A DNA stretch of 64,000 nt from Hymenobacter profundi (GTDB lineage: Bacteria; Bacteroidota; Bacteroidia; Cytophagales; Hymenobacteraceae): the NCBI RefSeq assembly GCF_019334315.1, contig NZ_JAHWGL010000007.1, forward strand, positions 1-64,000. The letters are read 5' to 3'. Position 1 is the first letter of the stretch; each line of letters begins with the position of its first letter. Shown piece by piece: positions 10,864 to 20,368 of the stretch. The notes beneath the pieces were generated by a model, which was given only the letters and a program-made list of their open reading frames with translations, made no database searches and was not told the DNA's origin. A program made the position numbers and the translations under genes.

Positions 10864-10896
10864 AACAACCCGCCGGCCGAAGCCAAACGGGTTGTT
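10864..10896 (-). terminator. Terminator hairpin after M42 peptidase gene
   Basis: Nine-base arms AACAACCCG and CGGGTTGTT with a GC-rich loop, followed on the minus strand by CTTTTCTT. It lies between the M42-like gene and hppA and should separate their transcription. Confidence 0.65.
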
Positions 10897-10950
10897 AAAA
10901 TACCCTTTATCCATTAATAATCAAGCCCTCAGCTATTCCCTATCCCTACC

Positions 10951-11865
10951 CTACAACTCCTGCATCAGCACTTGGTACAGTGCCAGCATACTTTCGATAT
11001 CGCGCTTGTCCACGATTTCGTCGGGCGAGTGCACGTTGTCTTCAGGGGCACCCACAAAGCACCAGTCCCAAGGTGCGTCGGCGTGTTGCAGCTCCTTGGC
11101 ATCGGAGCCTCCGGCGCCTTCTACCTCCAACTGATGCGGTATGCCCGAGGCCGCCGCAATCTGCTGGATGCGGTCTACATAGGCACGGCGCGGAATCAGA
11201 GAGTCGCGTAGGGAAATAGCTACTCCCTCGCCCGGCCGCACACCTTCCGTCACCCACGTAATATCCGAAATTAGGGCCTGGCGTACCCCGTAGGTTTCGT
11301 AGATGTATTTGGCGAGGTAGGCCACCGAGCCGCCTCCGTGCTCCTCCCAGCAACTGAACACTACAATGCCGTGCTCCAGCGTTTCGCAAAGGCGCAGGGC
11401 GTTCCACACGCCTAGGCGGTTGTCGAGGTAGCAGCTTTGCACGGTGGCATCGGTTTCGCGGAAGTCGCAGAAGAATGTGAGTTCCGTACCGCGTTCGATG
11501 TCTCGGGTGAACTCATAGCCTAATGCGCCGGTTTCCTCATCAACTGTCAGTGTGCATTCGATAGGTCCTTGTGTGTCTTCGCCTACCAAACGGTAGCCGG
11601 GCTCCGCGTCGGGGCCACCAATGCGCACGAGTTGCCGGCCGTAGCGCACCGTGAAGCCGATGCTATCTAAGTGGGCGAAAACAGCTGTACGGGGCTGCCC
11701 AAACACGAGGATGATGCAATCCTGGAATTGTTCACCAGCTAGCACTTGCGGAGTAGTTTGCCAGTTTTTCTGCTCTGTGGCAATGTACTGGAGCAAAAAT
11801 TCGGTGAGCCGTGTTTCGTGGCCAGAAGGTGCCGGTATGTGGCACAGAGTTCGTAGAAGTTGCAT
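10951..11865 (-). CDS. M42/M20-like metallopeptidase
   Basis: 304 residues, cytosolic. Metal-binding motifs of the M42 fold are visible in order: AHLDSIGF (about 63-70), YLDNRLG (about 146), EEHGGGS (about 173), ISDIT (about 199) and the C-terminal [13 protein letters not shown] (about 279-291). It is shorter than usual M42 glutamyl aminopeptidases (about 340-360). It probably cleaves N-terminal residues from peptides. It is divergently read from the TPR gene with a 111-base gap. Confidence 0.85.
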   Translation of the reverse strand: MQLLRTLCHIPAPSGHETRLTEFLLQYIATEQKNWQTTPQVLAGEQFQDCIILVFGQPRTAVFAHLDSIGFTVRYGRQLVRIGGPDAEPGYRLVGEDTQGPIECTLTVDEETGALGYEFTRDIERGTELTFFCDFRETDATVQSCYLDNRLGVWNALRLCETLEHGIVVFSCWEEHGGGSVAYLAKYIYETYGVRQALISDITWVTEGVRPGEGVAISLRDSLIPRRAYVDRIQQIAAASGIPHQLEVEGAGGSDAKELQHADAPWDWCFVGAPEDNVHSPDEIVDKRDIESMLALYQVLMQEL

Positions 11866-11976
11866 GAAGTGTAGGTTGTTAATTCGAAACTAGGGCAAAA
11901 GATATACTTTAGCTTATTCGTTGAATACTGACTGACTGGTTTACCGTACCCATTGTCTGTGTTCGTATCCGTGCCC

Positions 11977-13221
11977 ATGACCCACCCACGTTATTTTCTT
12001 CTGTTGTTGCTCCTGTTGCCCTTCCTGGCCTTAGCGCAACGCCCCGACACTGCTCGCGTACCGGCTCCCATCCGCAATATTCAGGTGGAAAACGTGGACG
12101 TGCTACCCGGCGCGGTCGATACGAAAGGCTGGCTGTTGCTGGACCGCGACATTCAGTTGGAGTTGGAGGGGGCCATACAGAATATGTACAACTTCAAGTA
12201 CGACAAGGCTGAAAAGCAGTTTCGGTCCCTGCGGCGGCGTTACCCCAATCACCCTATGCCCTACTTTCTGATGGGCCTGAGCACTTGGTGGAAGATCGTG
12301 CCGACCAACGTACAGACTACGCAGTACGACAAGTTGTTCTTTGCTTACATGGACTCGGCCATTGCGGTAGGCGAGAAAATGTATGAGGCAGATAACAAGA
12401 ATTACGAAGCCTGCTTTTTCCTTTCTGCCGCCTATGGCTTCAATGCCCGTCTGCACGCCGAGCGAAAAGACTGGCGCAAGGCTACCTTCAGCAGCAAGCA
12501 CGCGTTGGACTACCTGCAAATCAGCAAAGAAGCCAATGGCCTCAGCCCAGAGTTTTTGTTCGGGCAGGCCTTATTTAACTACTACGCCGTCTGGATTTCA
12601 GAAGAGTATAAGCTTCTGCGCCCCGTCCTACTCTTCTTCCCGAAAGGCGACCGTGCCCTCGGCCTCAAACAGTTGCGCAGTGTGGCCGACAACGGTTTTT
12701 ACACTGGCACCGAGGCCAAGTTTTTCCTCATGAAGATTCTCTATAACGAGGAAAACAGTCCCAAAGAAGCCCTACCCCTCTCTCGCTACCTAGCCACCAA
12801 CTACCCCGACAACGGCTATTTTCAACGCTTCTATGCCCTCAACTGTTTCCATCAGGGCGAGTTTACGGAGAGCGAGCGGGTGAGCCGCGAGATTCTGGAT
12901 AAAATCAATCGGGGACTTCCTGGCTACGAGTTTATCAGCGGCCGCTATGCCACCTATTTTCTGGGCTGGCTGATGCAGAATAAGTACAACGACCTAGCCA
13001 AGGCCAAGGATTACTACCAGCGCTGCATTGTATTCGCCGAAGGCACCGGCGAAACTTCGGGCGGCTTCTACATCTACTCCCACATCAACCTGGCTCGTAT
13101 GGCCGATAAGGCGAAAGACATAGCAGCGGCCAAAAAACACTACACAGTAGTAGAGGACAAAGCCAGCCATAAATCGGATCAGTACCGCGAGGCCAAGGCG
13201 TATCTGAAAAAGCACAAATAA
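11977..13221 (+). CDS. Secreted/periplasmic TPR-repeat protein
   Basis: 414 residues from the ATG at 11977; a TTG at 11953 is an alternative. A signal peptide is clear (RYFLLLLLLLPFLALAQ). The mature part contains helical repeats of TPR type, e.g. AIQNMYNFKYDKAEKQFRSL and a C-terminal AKDYYQRCIVFAEG...NLARMADKAKDIAAAKKHY. It is followed after 10 bases by a membrane protein gene, so they likely share a transcript. Specific function unknown. Confidence 0.8.
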   Translation: MTHPRYFLLLLLLLPFLALAQRPDTARVPAPIRNIQVENVDVLPGAVDTKGWLLLDRDIQLELEGAIQNMYNFKYDKAEKQFRSLRRRYPNHPMPYFLMGLSTWWKIVPTNVQTTQYDKLFFAYMDSAIAVGEKMYEADNKNYEACFFLSAAYGFNARLHAERKDWRKATFSSKHALDYLQISKEANGLSPEFLFGQALFNYYAVWISEEYKLLRPVLLFFPKGDRALGLKQLRSVADNGFYTGTEAKFFLMKILYNEENSPKEALPLSRYLATNYPDNGYFQRFYALNCFHQGEFTESERVSREILDKINRGLPGYEFISGRYATYFLGWLMQNKYNDLAKAKDYYQRCIVFAEGTGETSGGFYIYSHINLARMADKAKDIAAAKKHYTVVEDKASHKSDQYREAKAYLKKHK

Positions 13222-13231
13222 TCCTGCTGGT

Positions 13232-14602
13232 ATGGAGCTGAAGGACCTGTTGCTAACGCCTATTTACTTAGCTATTTTCTACGGTATTGCTTTTTCGGTG
13301 CGTAAGAAGTATACCAATGCGCTCACGAAAAAGTATTTCATTCCAGCGCTTTCGTTGAAGTTTCTAGGAGCTATTGCACTGGGGTTAATTTACCAGTTCT
13401 ATTATGGTGGGGGTGATACGTTTAACTACTACGGCCACACCAAAGTAGTATACGAAGCCTTTATGAACTCGCCATCGGCGGGGCTACAGCTTATTTTTGG
13501 TTCCACGGAAGGTTATAACCCAGAAGTAGCGCAGTACGTGGGCCGCTTGTATTGGTACCATGCTGATACAGAATATTTTGTAGTAAGAATTGCTTCTTTC
13601 TTCGGTCTCTTCTGTTTTAATACCTATACAATTATCGGTCTGCTTTTCGCTGCGCTGAGCTTCAGTGGTATGTGGGCTATGTATCTGACGTTTATCCACA
13701 TTTATCCGTTAGCATATAAAAAGTTAGCTATTGCCGTATTCTTCCTACCCTCTGTATTTTTCTGGGGTTCTGGCCTGATGAAAGATTCCGTATGTATTGG
13801 GGCGCTTGGGTGGACTTTTTACGGTTTCTACCATGCTACTATTCTCAAACGCAACGTTTTATTTTCGACTATTATAGGGTTAATTGGTGCGTATCTGTTG
13901 GTTTCAGTGAAAGTTTACATCCTGCTTTCCTTTTTGCCCCCAGCTCTTCTTTGGGTATTCAACGAAAATAACAGACGCATTAAATCGGCAGCGGCGCGGA
14001 TGCTGCTCAAGCCCTTTTTCCTGCTCATGGGGCTGGGAGCTGGCTATCTAGGTGCCACTCGCCTTACAGCCGGTGATGACAAATATGACGTTGATAAGAT
14101 CGGAGAACGCACTAAGATCAACTCAGAGTACCTTACCTCACAGGTAGCCAACGGCTCCGCTTATAATATCGGCTCGTTTGATGGCTCGTTGGGTTCTATG
14201 GTGAAGGTGGCGCCGCAGGCAATTACCGTTAGTTTATTCCGACCTTTTTTATTTGAGGCCCGGAACCCAGTTATGCTATTGTCTGCCATGGAAGCAGCAT
14301 TATTTCTCTACCTTACGGTCAGCCTTTTCTACAAGACGGGCGTGCTGAAAAGCTTTCGGCTTATTGCGTCGCAGCCCATTCTTACGTTCTGCTTTATCTT
14401 TTCGGTGGTATTAGCCATTGGAGTAGGCACCAACAGCGGCAACTTCGGCACCTTAGTGCGCTATAAGATTCCGCTGATGCCCTTCTATCTCGGTGCGCTT
14501 TACATCATGCAATTTATGGCGCGCCCCCAGCGAAAGATTAGAACTGCACAACCTCAGGTGAACAGGGCTAAGAAGGTAGAATTATTGGCCAGCACGGAAT
14601 AA
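13232..14602 (+). CDS. Polytopic membrane protein, possibly a polysaccharide polymerase/GT-C-like protein
   Basis: 456 residues with about ten hydrophobic segments. YGGGDTFNYYGH after the second segment and FFLPSVFFWGSGLMKDS near residue 175 resemble Wzy/EpsG-like polymerases and GT-C proteins found at Bacteroidota glycan loci. The C-terminal part has FGTLVRYKIPLMPFYLGALY. A function in assembling the neighbouring polysaccharide is inferred from position beside the glycosyltransferase locus. The 3' end overlaps the convergent glycosyltransferase by 49 bases. Confidence 0.75.
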   Translation: MELKDLLLTPIYLAIFYGIAFSVRKKYTNALTKKYFIPALSLKFLGAIALGLIYQFYYGGGDTFNYYGHTKVVYEAFMNSPSAGLQLIFGSTEGYNPEVAQYVGRLYWYHADTEYFVVRIASFFGLFCFNTYTIIGLLFAALSFSGMWAMYLTFIHIYPLAYKKLAIAVFFLPSVFFWGSGLMKDSVCIGALGWTFYGFYHATILKRNVLFSTIIGLIGAYLLVSVKVYILLSFLPPALLWVFNENNRRIKSAAARMLLKPFFLLMGLGAGYLGATRLTAGDDKYDVDKIGERTKINSEYLTSQVANGSAYNIGSFDGSLGSMVKVAPQAITVSLFRPFLFEARNPVMLLSAMEAALFLYLTVSLFYKTGVLKSFRLIASQPILTFCFIFSVVLAIGVGTNSGNFGTLVRYKIPLMPFYLGALYIMQFMARPQRKIRTAQPQVNRAKKVELLASTE

Positions 14603-15621
14603 CGCTTCTCTACAGTTTGGCGAGCGGCGGCGCCCATCTGCGCACGCAGGCTCGCATCGAGTAGCAAACGGCGTAAAGCTGTCTCCCACTCTAATGGGGT
14701 AGTACAGATATTGCCATTTACGCCATCGGTTACTACCTCTGTATTCATCCCTACTGGCGATACTAGGGCAGGTTCACCCAAGGCCATATATTGTAAGGCT
14801 TTAAAAGCGCATTTACCCTGCGCCCACAGGTCATCTTCCAGCGGCATCAGGCCCACATGAAACTCTAGTAGATCAGCAATTTCGGTTTCCTTACGCCACG
14901 GCTGATACACAAGCGACTGCAGGGGTAAAGATGGCGGCTGATTGGAAATTACCCGAAACTCAAAGTCGAACTCCTGCTCCAGCCGGGCCAATACGGGCAC
15001 TACTTGGTGCAAGTATTTCAGGGTAGAGTGCGTGCCCGTCCAGCCGATAATAAGTTTACCGGGGGCCTGTTGATCACGCACCCGGTTATGCAGGTGCTCA
15101 GTGTCTATGGTAGTTGGGTTAATGATAGCCTGCGTGTTGAACTGCCGGGCATAGGCATGCAGGTAGGCGTTGCCGCAACTCACCTTGTACGACCACCGGC
15201 AGATGCTATCCACTTTCTGGTGCCACTTAATACCAGCCACCAGCTTGTTGGCTTCCGAGGTATTAGCCAACCAGATAGAATCATCAAAGTCGTAAATAAT
15301 TTTCTTACGCAACACCTTTGCTATCAACCACTCAAACACCGGCGGCCCGATGGGTGATGCTTCCCGGTGAATAAACACATAGTCGTAACGCGGCACCATG
15401 AACAGCAGCCCTACCCTCCGCACAAAGCCGGCCACAATGCCCGTAGCCTTGGCCAGTGTATGCCCTGGCTTGTAAAGGATTCGCCAAGTGGCAATCGACA
15501 GAAACGGGGACAGATGCCACTGATGCCCACGCTGCGTCAACATGCCCAGATATTGCTCAAAGCGGAAACGTTGTGAGGGAGCCTGCCCTAAGGGATAAGG
15601 CGCAATAAACAGAATCTTCAT
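14554..15621 (-). CDS. Glycosyltransferase, GT4-like (GT-B fold)
   Basis: 355 residues. N-terminal MKILFIAPYPLGQAPSQRF is the usual GT-B start. IGWTGTHSTLKYL (about 190-203) and CAFKALQYMALGEPALVSPVG (about 288) with a C-terminal helix QTVEKRYSV mark a GT4-type donor-binding domain, though the EX7E motif is relaxed (AFKALQYM). It is the last gene of the minus-strand polysaccharide locus. Its end runs 49 bases into the convergent membrane protein gene. Confidence 0.85.
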   Translation of the reverse strand: MKILFIAPYPLGQAPSQRFRFEQYLGMLTQRGHQWHLSPFLSIATWRILYKPGHTLAKATGIVAGFVRRVGLLFMVPRYDYVFIHREASPIGPPVFEWLIAKVLRKKIIYDFDDSIWLANTSEANKLVAGIKWHQKVDSICRWSYKVSCGNAYLHAYARQFNTQAIINPTTIDTEHLHNRVRDQQAPGKLIIGWTGTHSTLKYLHQVVPVLARLEQEFDFEFRVISNQPPSLPLQSLVYQPWRKETEIADLLEFHVGLMPLEDDLWAQGKCAFKALQYMALGEPALVSPVGMNTEVVTDGVNGNICTTPLEWETALRRLLLDASLRAQMGAAARQTVEKRYSVLANNSTFLALFT

Positions 15622-15630
15622 GCGTGCAAG

Positions 15631-16839
15631 CTACTGCCGAGCCACCAGCTCCTTATACAGGCTACCCAAACGTAGGTAAGTGGACTGCGGACTAAATTTC
15701 TGCCGGACAAATGCCCGGCCAGCCATCGCAAATTTGCGCCTCTTTTCGGTATCGACGGCCAGCGTAGTGATGGCGGCAGTCATGGCCGCCACGTCGCGGT
15801 TAGGCACCAGCAGGCCGGAGCGTTCGTTCTCAAACAACTCAGCAGGCCCACCGCAGTTGGAGGCAATAAGCGGGGTACCGTAATACAACGCGTCCAGGCA
15901 AGTCAGAGAGAATGATTCCGACTCGGAAAAGTTGAGCACGATATCGGCCTGTTTAATGGCGGCTTCCACGTCCTGCACGAAACTGCCAAACGTTACAATC
16001 TGCTCCAAGCCGGCTGCTTGTACCTGCGCTTCCAACTGCTGCCGAAATTCTCGGTTTTTCGGCATACCCATGTCCCCACCCGCAAAATGCAGACGCAGGT
16101 TGGGGTACTGCGCGTAAGCTTCTTTGAAAGCCACTAAGGCGAAGTTCTGGCCTTTCCCCTGAATGTAGTTGCTGAGGTAGAGCAGTTCTACGGTAGCTGG
16201 GTGACGTGGTGTTGGTACCACCGGTACCACATAACGTTCTGTTTCCGGTATCGGGTCGAAAACCACCTGCACCTTTGCTGTTACACTAAAATATGCTTGA
16301 ACTGCCTGTGACACACATACCACACGATCGGCAAAACGTTCTGCCAACCAGCGCCACGTGCAAGCCAGTAACTGCGGCAGACTCTGCGGCAGGAAACGCA
16401 CGTGCGTTACCACGCGCAGCCGCCCCCCACTTAGTAGTTGGGCCACGTAGCCTGTCAAATTGTAAAAATCGTTGAGGTGCAACAGCGTTGCCTCCTCATG
16501 TCGGGCTAGTTGGCGGAGCCGCCAGCCATTCAATAGCAGCATAGGCACATAACGGATAAGGTCTCCTACCCGCCGGCTAATTTCCACAAACGGCAATTCA
16601 TGAATTGAATAACCGGCCTGTTCTAGCACGGCCCGACCAGTGCTACCTGCCGGCAGTACGTACACAAACCGATACTGCGTGCGCAATGGATCCGTTGCAC
16701 TCCGAATCGCATTTAAGGCCCCCGTTACGGCCCGAGAGTTATCGATGATCAGAATGGTGGGCTTTGCGGACAGGTGAACTTTACTCAAGCGGACGGTAGT
16801 TAAAAAGGAATAAACACGCCTACTCTGCCAGCACGGCAT
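15631..16839 (-). CDS. Glycosyltransferase family 4
   Basis: 402 residues. GT-B fold with N-terminal PTILIIDNSRAVTGALNAIR and the donor-site motif SESESFSLTCLDALYYGTPLIAS (EX7E, about residues 307-315). VVTHVRFLP and VVCVSQAVQAYF are typical of GT4 enzymes. The start ATG at 16839 overlaps the upstream gene by 20 bases; the first 25 residues look unconserved and a TTG near 16788 is possible. Part of the cytoplasmic assembly of the surface glycan. Confidence 0.88.
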   Translation of the reverse strand: MPCWQSRRVYSFLTTVRLSKVHLSAKPTILIIDNSRAVTGALNAIRSATDPLRTQYRFVYVLPAGSTGRAVLEQAGYSIHELPFVEISRRVGDLIRYVPMLLLNGWRLRQLARHEEATLLHLNDFYNLTGYVAQLLSGGRLRVVTHVRFLPQSLPQLLACTWRWLAERFADRVVCVSQAVQAYFSVTAKVQVVFDPIPETERYVVPVVPTPRHPATVELLYLSNYIQGKGQNFALVAFKEAYAQYPNLRLHFAGGDMGMPKNREFRQQLEAQVQAAGLEQIVTFGSFVQDVEAAIKQADIVLNFSESESFSLTCLDALYYGTPLIASNCGGPAELFENERSGLLVPNRDVAAMTAAITTLAVDTEKRRKFAMAGRAFVRQKFSPQSTYLRLGSLYKELVARQ

Positions 16840-18067
16840 CTATTACCTGCGCCCAGCGCTCAAACGTGCGGGCGTGCGAAAAGTCATCGGATCGTTGCTG
16901 TGCAGCCTTACCCAGTTGTTCTCGTTCTACAGCATTAGATAATAGTTGGTCCAGCGTATCTACCCACACTTGTTTATCGGCAGTCAGGGTAACGGCTTCG
17001 GTGAGCATGGGCATTAATATTCCATATTCCCCCCGCTCCATCGCCCGTATAGGTTGGAAAGGGGTAGAGGAAATAGGTGCTAGCATCTCGCGGGGGCCAG
17101 TGGGGCAATCTGTCGTTACTACGGGTATGCCACAGGTCATAGCCTCTCCTAGCGCTAGCGGAAACCCTTCCCAAGCCGAAGGAAAAACGAAAAGCGTTGC
17201 CGGCCGGATATACTTGAATGGGTTGGCTTGTAGCCCAATGAAGTATATATCGTAGTCGGGCGTGAGTGAATCGTTGTTCCAAGCCTCATATACTCGCAGG
17301 CCCAGCGCGCGCGCATGTTTCACCAAATCGGTGCGCAGTTCACCATCGCCAATAAAGACTAGCTTGGCCGGTTGCCGGGCCAGCAATGTTGCAAAAATAT
17401 CTAGCAGTGGCGCCTGGTTTTTCTGAATAGCCAAGCGGCCGGAGGTAATCAGCACAGGTGCAGTTGCATAGATAGCTTGCATCGCGTCGTCTACAAGCTC
17501 CAGGGACTGCGCACGTACCTGCGCTACATCAAACGAGTTGTTGATTACCACCAGCTTGTGCGGATCTACCCCGAAGTCTTCCACCATTTCCGGAATGATA
17601 TCCCGGCTCACCGTCACGATACGGTCGGCACGCCTGTAGAGCAACGGCATCAACACTTTCTTCCGCAGCCACCCTACAACGCCGTTGATGTTGCGGTCGT
17701 GCGTCTTGGATCCATGAATCAGCAGAATTATTTTCTCACAGCTCTTGCTGAGCAGATTAACATAATCGGCACCTTCCAGATGACTTATACATACATCCGT
17801 ATGTAACCGCCTTTTAATGGCTTTTAAACGAATAATCCGCTGTATGAAGTTAACAGCTTTTTGCTTAGCATTATTTCCCCCAGGTACTTCCATATTCTCC
17901 AGCGGGTTACCACTCGGGTACAGGTTTGGCTCGTCCAGATTAAAAACTGCCTCCGTCACCTCGTATTGCTTCTGCAATTCCACACTATGATCATGAAACA
18001 CCCGTTGGGCGCCCCCAAGACCGAAGTTGGGAATGATCATCAGAATACTTTTTTTCACTATCGTCAC
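16820..18067 (-). CDS. Glycosyltransferase family 4
   Basis: 415 residues. N-terminal ILMIIPNFGLGGAQRVFHD, Rossmann-like donor half with ITSGRLAIQKNQAPLLDIFA (about 214-233), and the EX7E motif in AWEGFPLALGEAMTCGIPVV (about 298-317) followed by DCPTGPREML. The latter arrangement is seen in amylovoran and colanic-type GT4 enzymes that add hexoses to glycan chains. It overlaps the next gene by 20 bases. Confidence 0.9.
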   Translation of the reverse strand: MTIVKKSILMIIPNFGLGGAQRVFHDHSVELQKQYEVTEAVFNLDEPNLYPSGNPLENMEVPGGNNAKQKAVNFIQRIIRLKAIKRRLHTDVCISHLEGADYVNLLSKSCEKIILLIHGSKTHDRNINGVVGWLRKKVLMPLLYRRADRIVTVSRDIIPEMVEDFGVDPHKLVVINNSFDVAQVRAQSLELVDDAMQAIYATAPVLITSGRLAIQKNQAPLLDIFATLLARQPAKLVFIGDGELRTDLVKHARALGLRVYEAWNNDSLTPDYDIYFIGLQANPFKYIRPATLFVFPSAWEGFPLALGEAMTCGIPVVTTDCPTGPREMLAPISSTPFQPIRAMERGEYGILMPMLTEAVTLTADKQVWVDTLDQLLSNAVEREQLGKAAQQRSDDFSHARTFERWAQVIDAVLAE

Positions 18068-18081
18068 CCAGTTATGCTAGA

Positions 18082-19257
18082 TTATGCCTGCACCTTTATC
18101 CTAGCACTCGCTAGAGACAACCAATCCATCATGTGTTTCTGAAAAGAGACAGGATTAATATAGAAACCATTTACGTATTTACTTTTGGCTACCTCCCCAA
18201 TCATTCCATCATATTGGTAGCCTAATTGAGCCGCCATCAGCATGTAGTGAAAAGGATAAAACTCGCCAGGCGGAAGCAACTCCATCAGCCCCATCGGTTG
18301 CGTACCATGGAACAGCATATTCACTAGGCCTGCTCCATGAATCCCCACTACATAGCGAGCCTCTCTCATTAATTTAATTTGTTGGGCAAGAGTCATCACG
18401 TCAAAGTCGATGACCTCGAATCCTTCCGCACGACAAATAGCTTCTATTTCTGCAGCGTTTTCAATATAGCGTCCACGTTTAGGACTACGGGTGATGAATA
18501 TACGACGGTTGGCACTACCAACAGGCACCAGGTCCTGCACCGGTACTAGTTCTCTAATTCTAGCATAGTAGGATGCCGTATGCGTTAAGGGCTTACAGAA
18601 ATACGTCTTCCGGCTACGTATATATTCTCCCGGTTTCTGCACTACCCAATTTCTATTCTTCAAGTAGGGATGCTGTAAAAAGTACTGAAAATAGGGCCGG
18701 TTGTATAAGGTTTCAGCTATAAGCAACGGAACTTCATAGGGCAGTTGCAATTGTTCCTCTAAGAAGAACAATTTGGCTAATATGTCATTGTAAAAATGAT
18801 AATAGTTCTCTTCTCCCGTATCACGCAATGACACTAATACATCGTGAGCGGGCAACGTTTCAAGTAAAAGATGCCGCATACGCAGGGAAGGTTTTTGCAG
18901 ATAGTAAACCCGACTAAACCCTAGCGACGGATATATTAACTTCCTATCAGCTGCTAGCGCCCAACCGTATTTCGGGTCAATCAAGCACTCATCTTTGTAT
19001 ACTAACAGATACTCATCTTGGGTCCAGTTTTCGTATTCATTAACTTGATACTGAAGTCGGGTGTCTAGATGATCCTTCGGTACAGAAGTTATTTGAAATG
19101 GATAGGCGTCGCGCTTAATAAAAAAATCTTGCTCGTCAAATCGTTTTTCTGGAAATACTATTTTATCAATAGTATTGATACGCAGCTTATTATAATGTGC
19201 ATACGCTTTACTAAGCAATGCAACTGGTACTAACTTTTTAATTATCGTTTTCAACAT
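18082..19257 (-). CDS. Glycosyltransferase family 61 (DUF563-like)
   Basis: 391 residues from the ATG at 19257 (MLKTIIKKLVPVALL); the longer frame would overlap the upstream gene. GT61 hallmarks are ENYYHFYNDILAKLFFL (about 180), RIFITRSPKRGRYIENAAEI (about 269-288) and YVVGIHGAGLVNMLF (about 322-336). GT61 members include xylosyl- and GlcNAc-type transferases, which fits the presence of a UDP-xylose gene (uxs) in the locus. The acceptor is unknown. Confidence 0.9.
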   Translation of the reverse strand: MLKTIIKKLVPVALLSKAYAHYNKLRINTIDKIVFPEKRFDEQDFFIKRDAYPFQITSVPKDHLDTRLQYQVNEYENWTQDEYLLVYKDECLIDPKYGWALAADRKLIYPSLGFSRVYYLQKPSLRMRHLLLETLPAHDVLVSLRDTGEENYYHFYNDILAKLFFLEEQLQLPYEVPLLIAETLYNRPYFQYFLQHPYLKNRNWVVQKPGEYIRSRKTYFCKPLTHTASYYARIRELVPVQDLVPVGSANRRIFITRSPKRGRYIENAAEIEAICRAEGFEVIDFDVMTLAQQIKLMREARYVVGIHGAGLVNMLFHGTQPMGLMELLPPGEFYPFHYMLMAAQLGYQYDGMIGEVAKSKYVNGFYINPVSFQKHMMDWLSLASARIKVQA

Positions 19258-19268
19258 AGCTACCGCTT

Positions 19269-20153
19269 TTACACCCAATGCTTCACAGAGGCTAAAAACC
19301 GACGCCGCCACAATACGCTAGTGTCCTGTTGCACTGCCTTCCAAAGATAACGTGCCGTTTCAACGCGATACTGCTTACTTAGGGCTAGAGTAAGGGCAAT
19401 AAACGTATAGCGGTCGGCAACAAACTGGCCAACCTTACCAGGAAACCGATGTGCAAATTCCGGATTCCGCTGCACGAGTTGTCCAAACAGCTCATCCCGA
19501 GCTCGCACAGCCTCTGGGGAAATGGTATTGAGGCTACGGCCGTCATGCTCACGCAAGCAAAACGTTTTTTCACGGATAGAGTGAAATTGGTATTGACTGG
19601 CTAGACGGAGCCATAGTTCCCAGTCTTCCGCCGAGGACAATCGTCGATCTTCCACAAATGGATTAGCCAAAGCAATATCCCGACGTACGAAGACGGTATT
19701 GCACGCTAGGGGGTTGTCATGCAGTAGTACTTGGTTGGTATCTTCCCGAAACGCGCACACCTCACTTATCAGGCGGCCTTGACCATCTAGTCGTTCATAG
19801 CCGGTGTGCATTATTTCCACCTCCCCGTGCTGGCTGAGAAATGCCTGTACCACCCGCAAGTGGTTAGGGTACATCTCATCGTCGGAATCGAAGAAGTTCA
19901 GGTACTGGCCGCGAGCTTGCCTTGCGCCATAGTTGCGAGCAGCTCCTCGCTCACCGTTTTCCTTATGAAATACCTGAACACGAGAATCAACGGCAGCAAG
20001 CTTCTCTATTACTGCAGCAGTTTCATCATTACTTCCATCATTTACCAGAATCAATTCAAAATCAGAGTACTCCTGCTTTAGAATAGCGGCCACAGTGTCC
20101 GGAATAATTACGGCACGGTTGTAACAAGGAACAATAATCGAAAAGAGAAGCAT
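19269..20153 (-). CDS. Glycosyltransferase family 2
   Basis: 294 residues from the ATG at 20153 (MLLFSIIVPCYN); an upstream TTG adds three residues. GT-A fold: IIVPCYNRA at residues 5-13, VNDGSNDET near 38, the DxD-type motif FFDSDDEMYP near 88 and an ED motif in SSAEDWELWLRL near 170. It transfers an activated sugar in the cytoplasm. The gene lies 11 bases upstream of the GT61 gene. Confidence 0.92.
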   Translation of the reverse strand: MLLFSIIVPCYNRAVIIPDTVAAILKQEYSDFELILVNDGSNDETAAVIEKLAAVDSRVQVFHKENGERGAARNYGARQARGQYLNFFDSDDEMYPNHLRVVQAFLSQHGEVEIMHTGYERLDGQGRLISEVCAFREDTNQVLLHDNPLACNTVFVRRDIALANPFVEDRRLSSAEDWELWLRLASQYQFHSIREKTFCLREHDGRSLNTISPEAVRARDELFGQLVQRNPEFAHRFPGKVGQFVADRYTFIALTLALSKQYRVETARYLWKAVQQDTSVLWRRRFLASVKHWV

Positions 20154-20368
20154 TACTGGCAAAACATTTATTTTCTCGAAACCACATAACCAATTATTTT
20201 ACAGCGCAATATTTTTCATCAAATATCTGTCTATTTTAGCAACTTAACACAATTACAAAAACTCTATTAACTCCTTTACTATTATGTTAACAAAAATTAT
20301 TATAATTTATTTAAAATATTAGATTAAATTATAATAAAATATTTTATTCCGATTAACACATAATATTT
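20154..20368. other. AT-rich spacer
   Basis: This 215-base spacer is almost only A and T, with runs such as AAAATATTTTATT. I see no hairpin terminator or reading frame. Its composition matches the flanking gene at 20369 and contrasts with the GC-rich genes further left. Confidence 0.5.
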
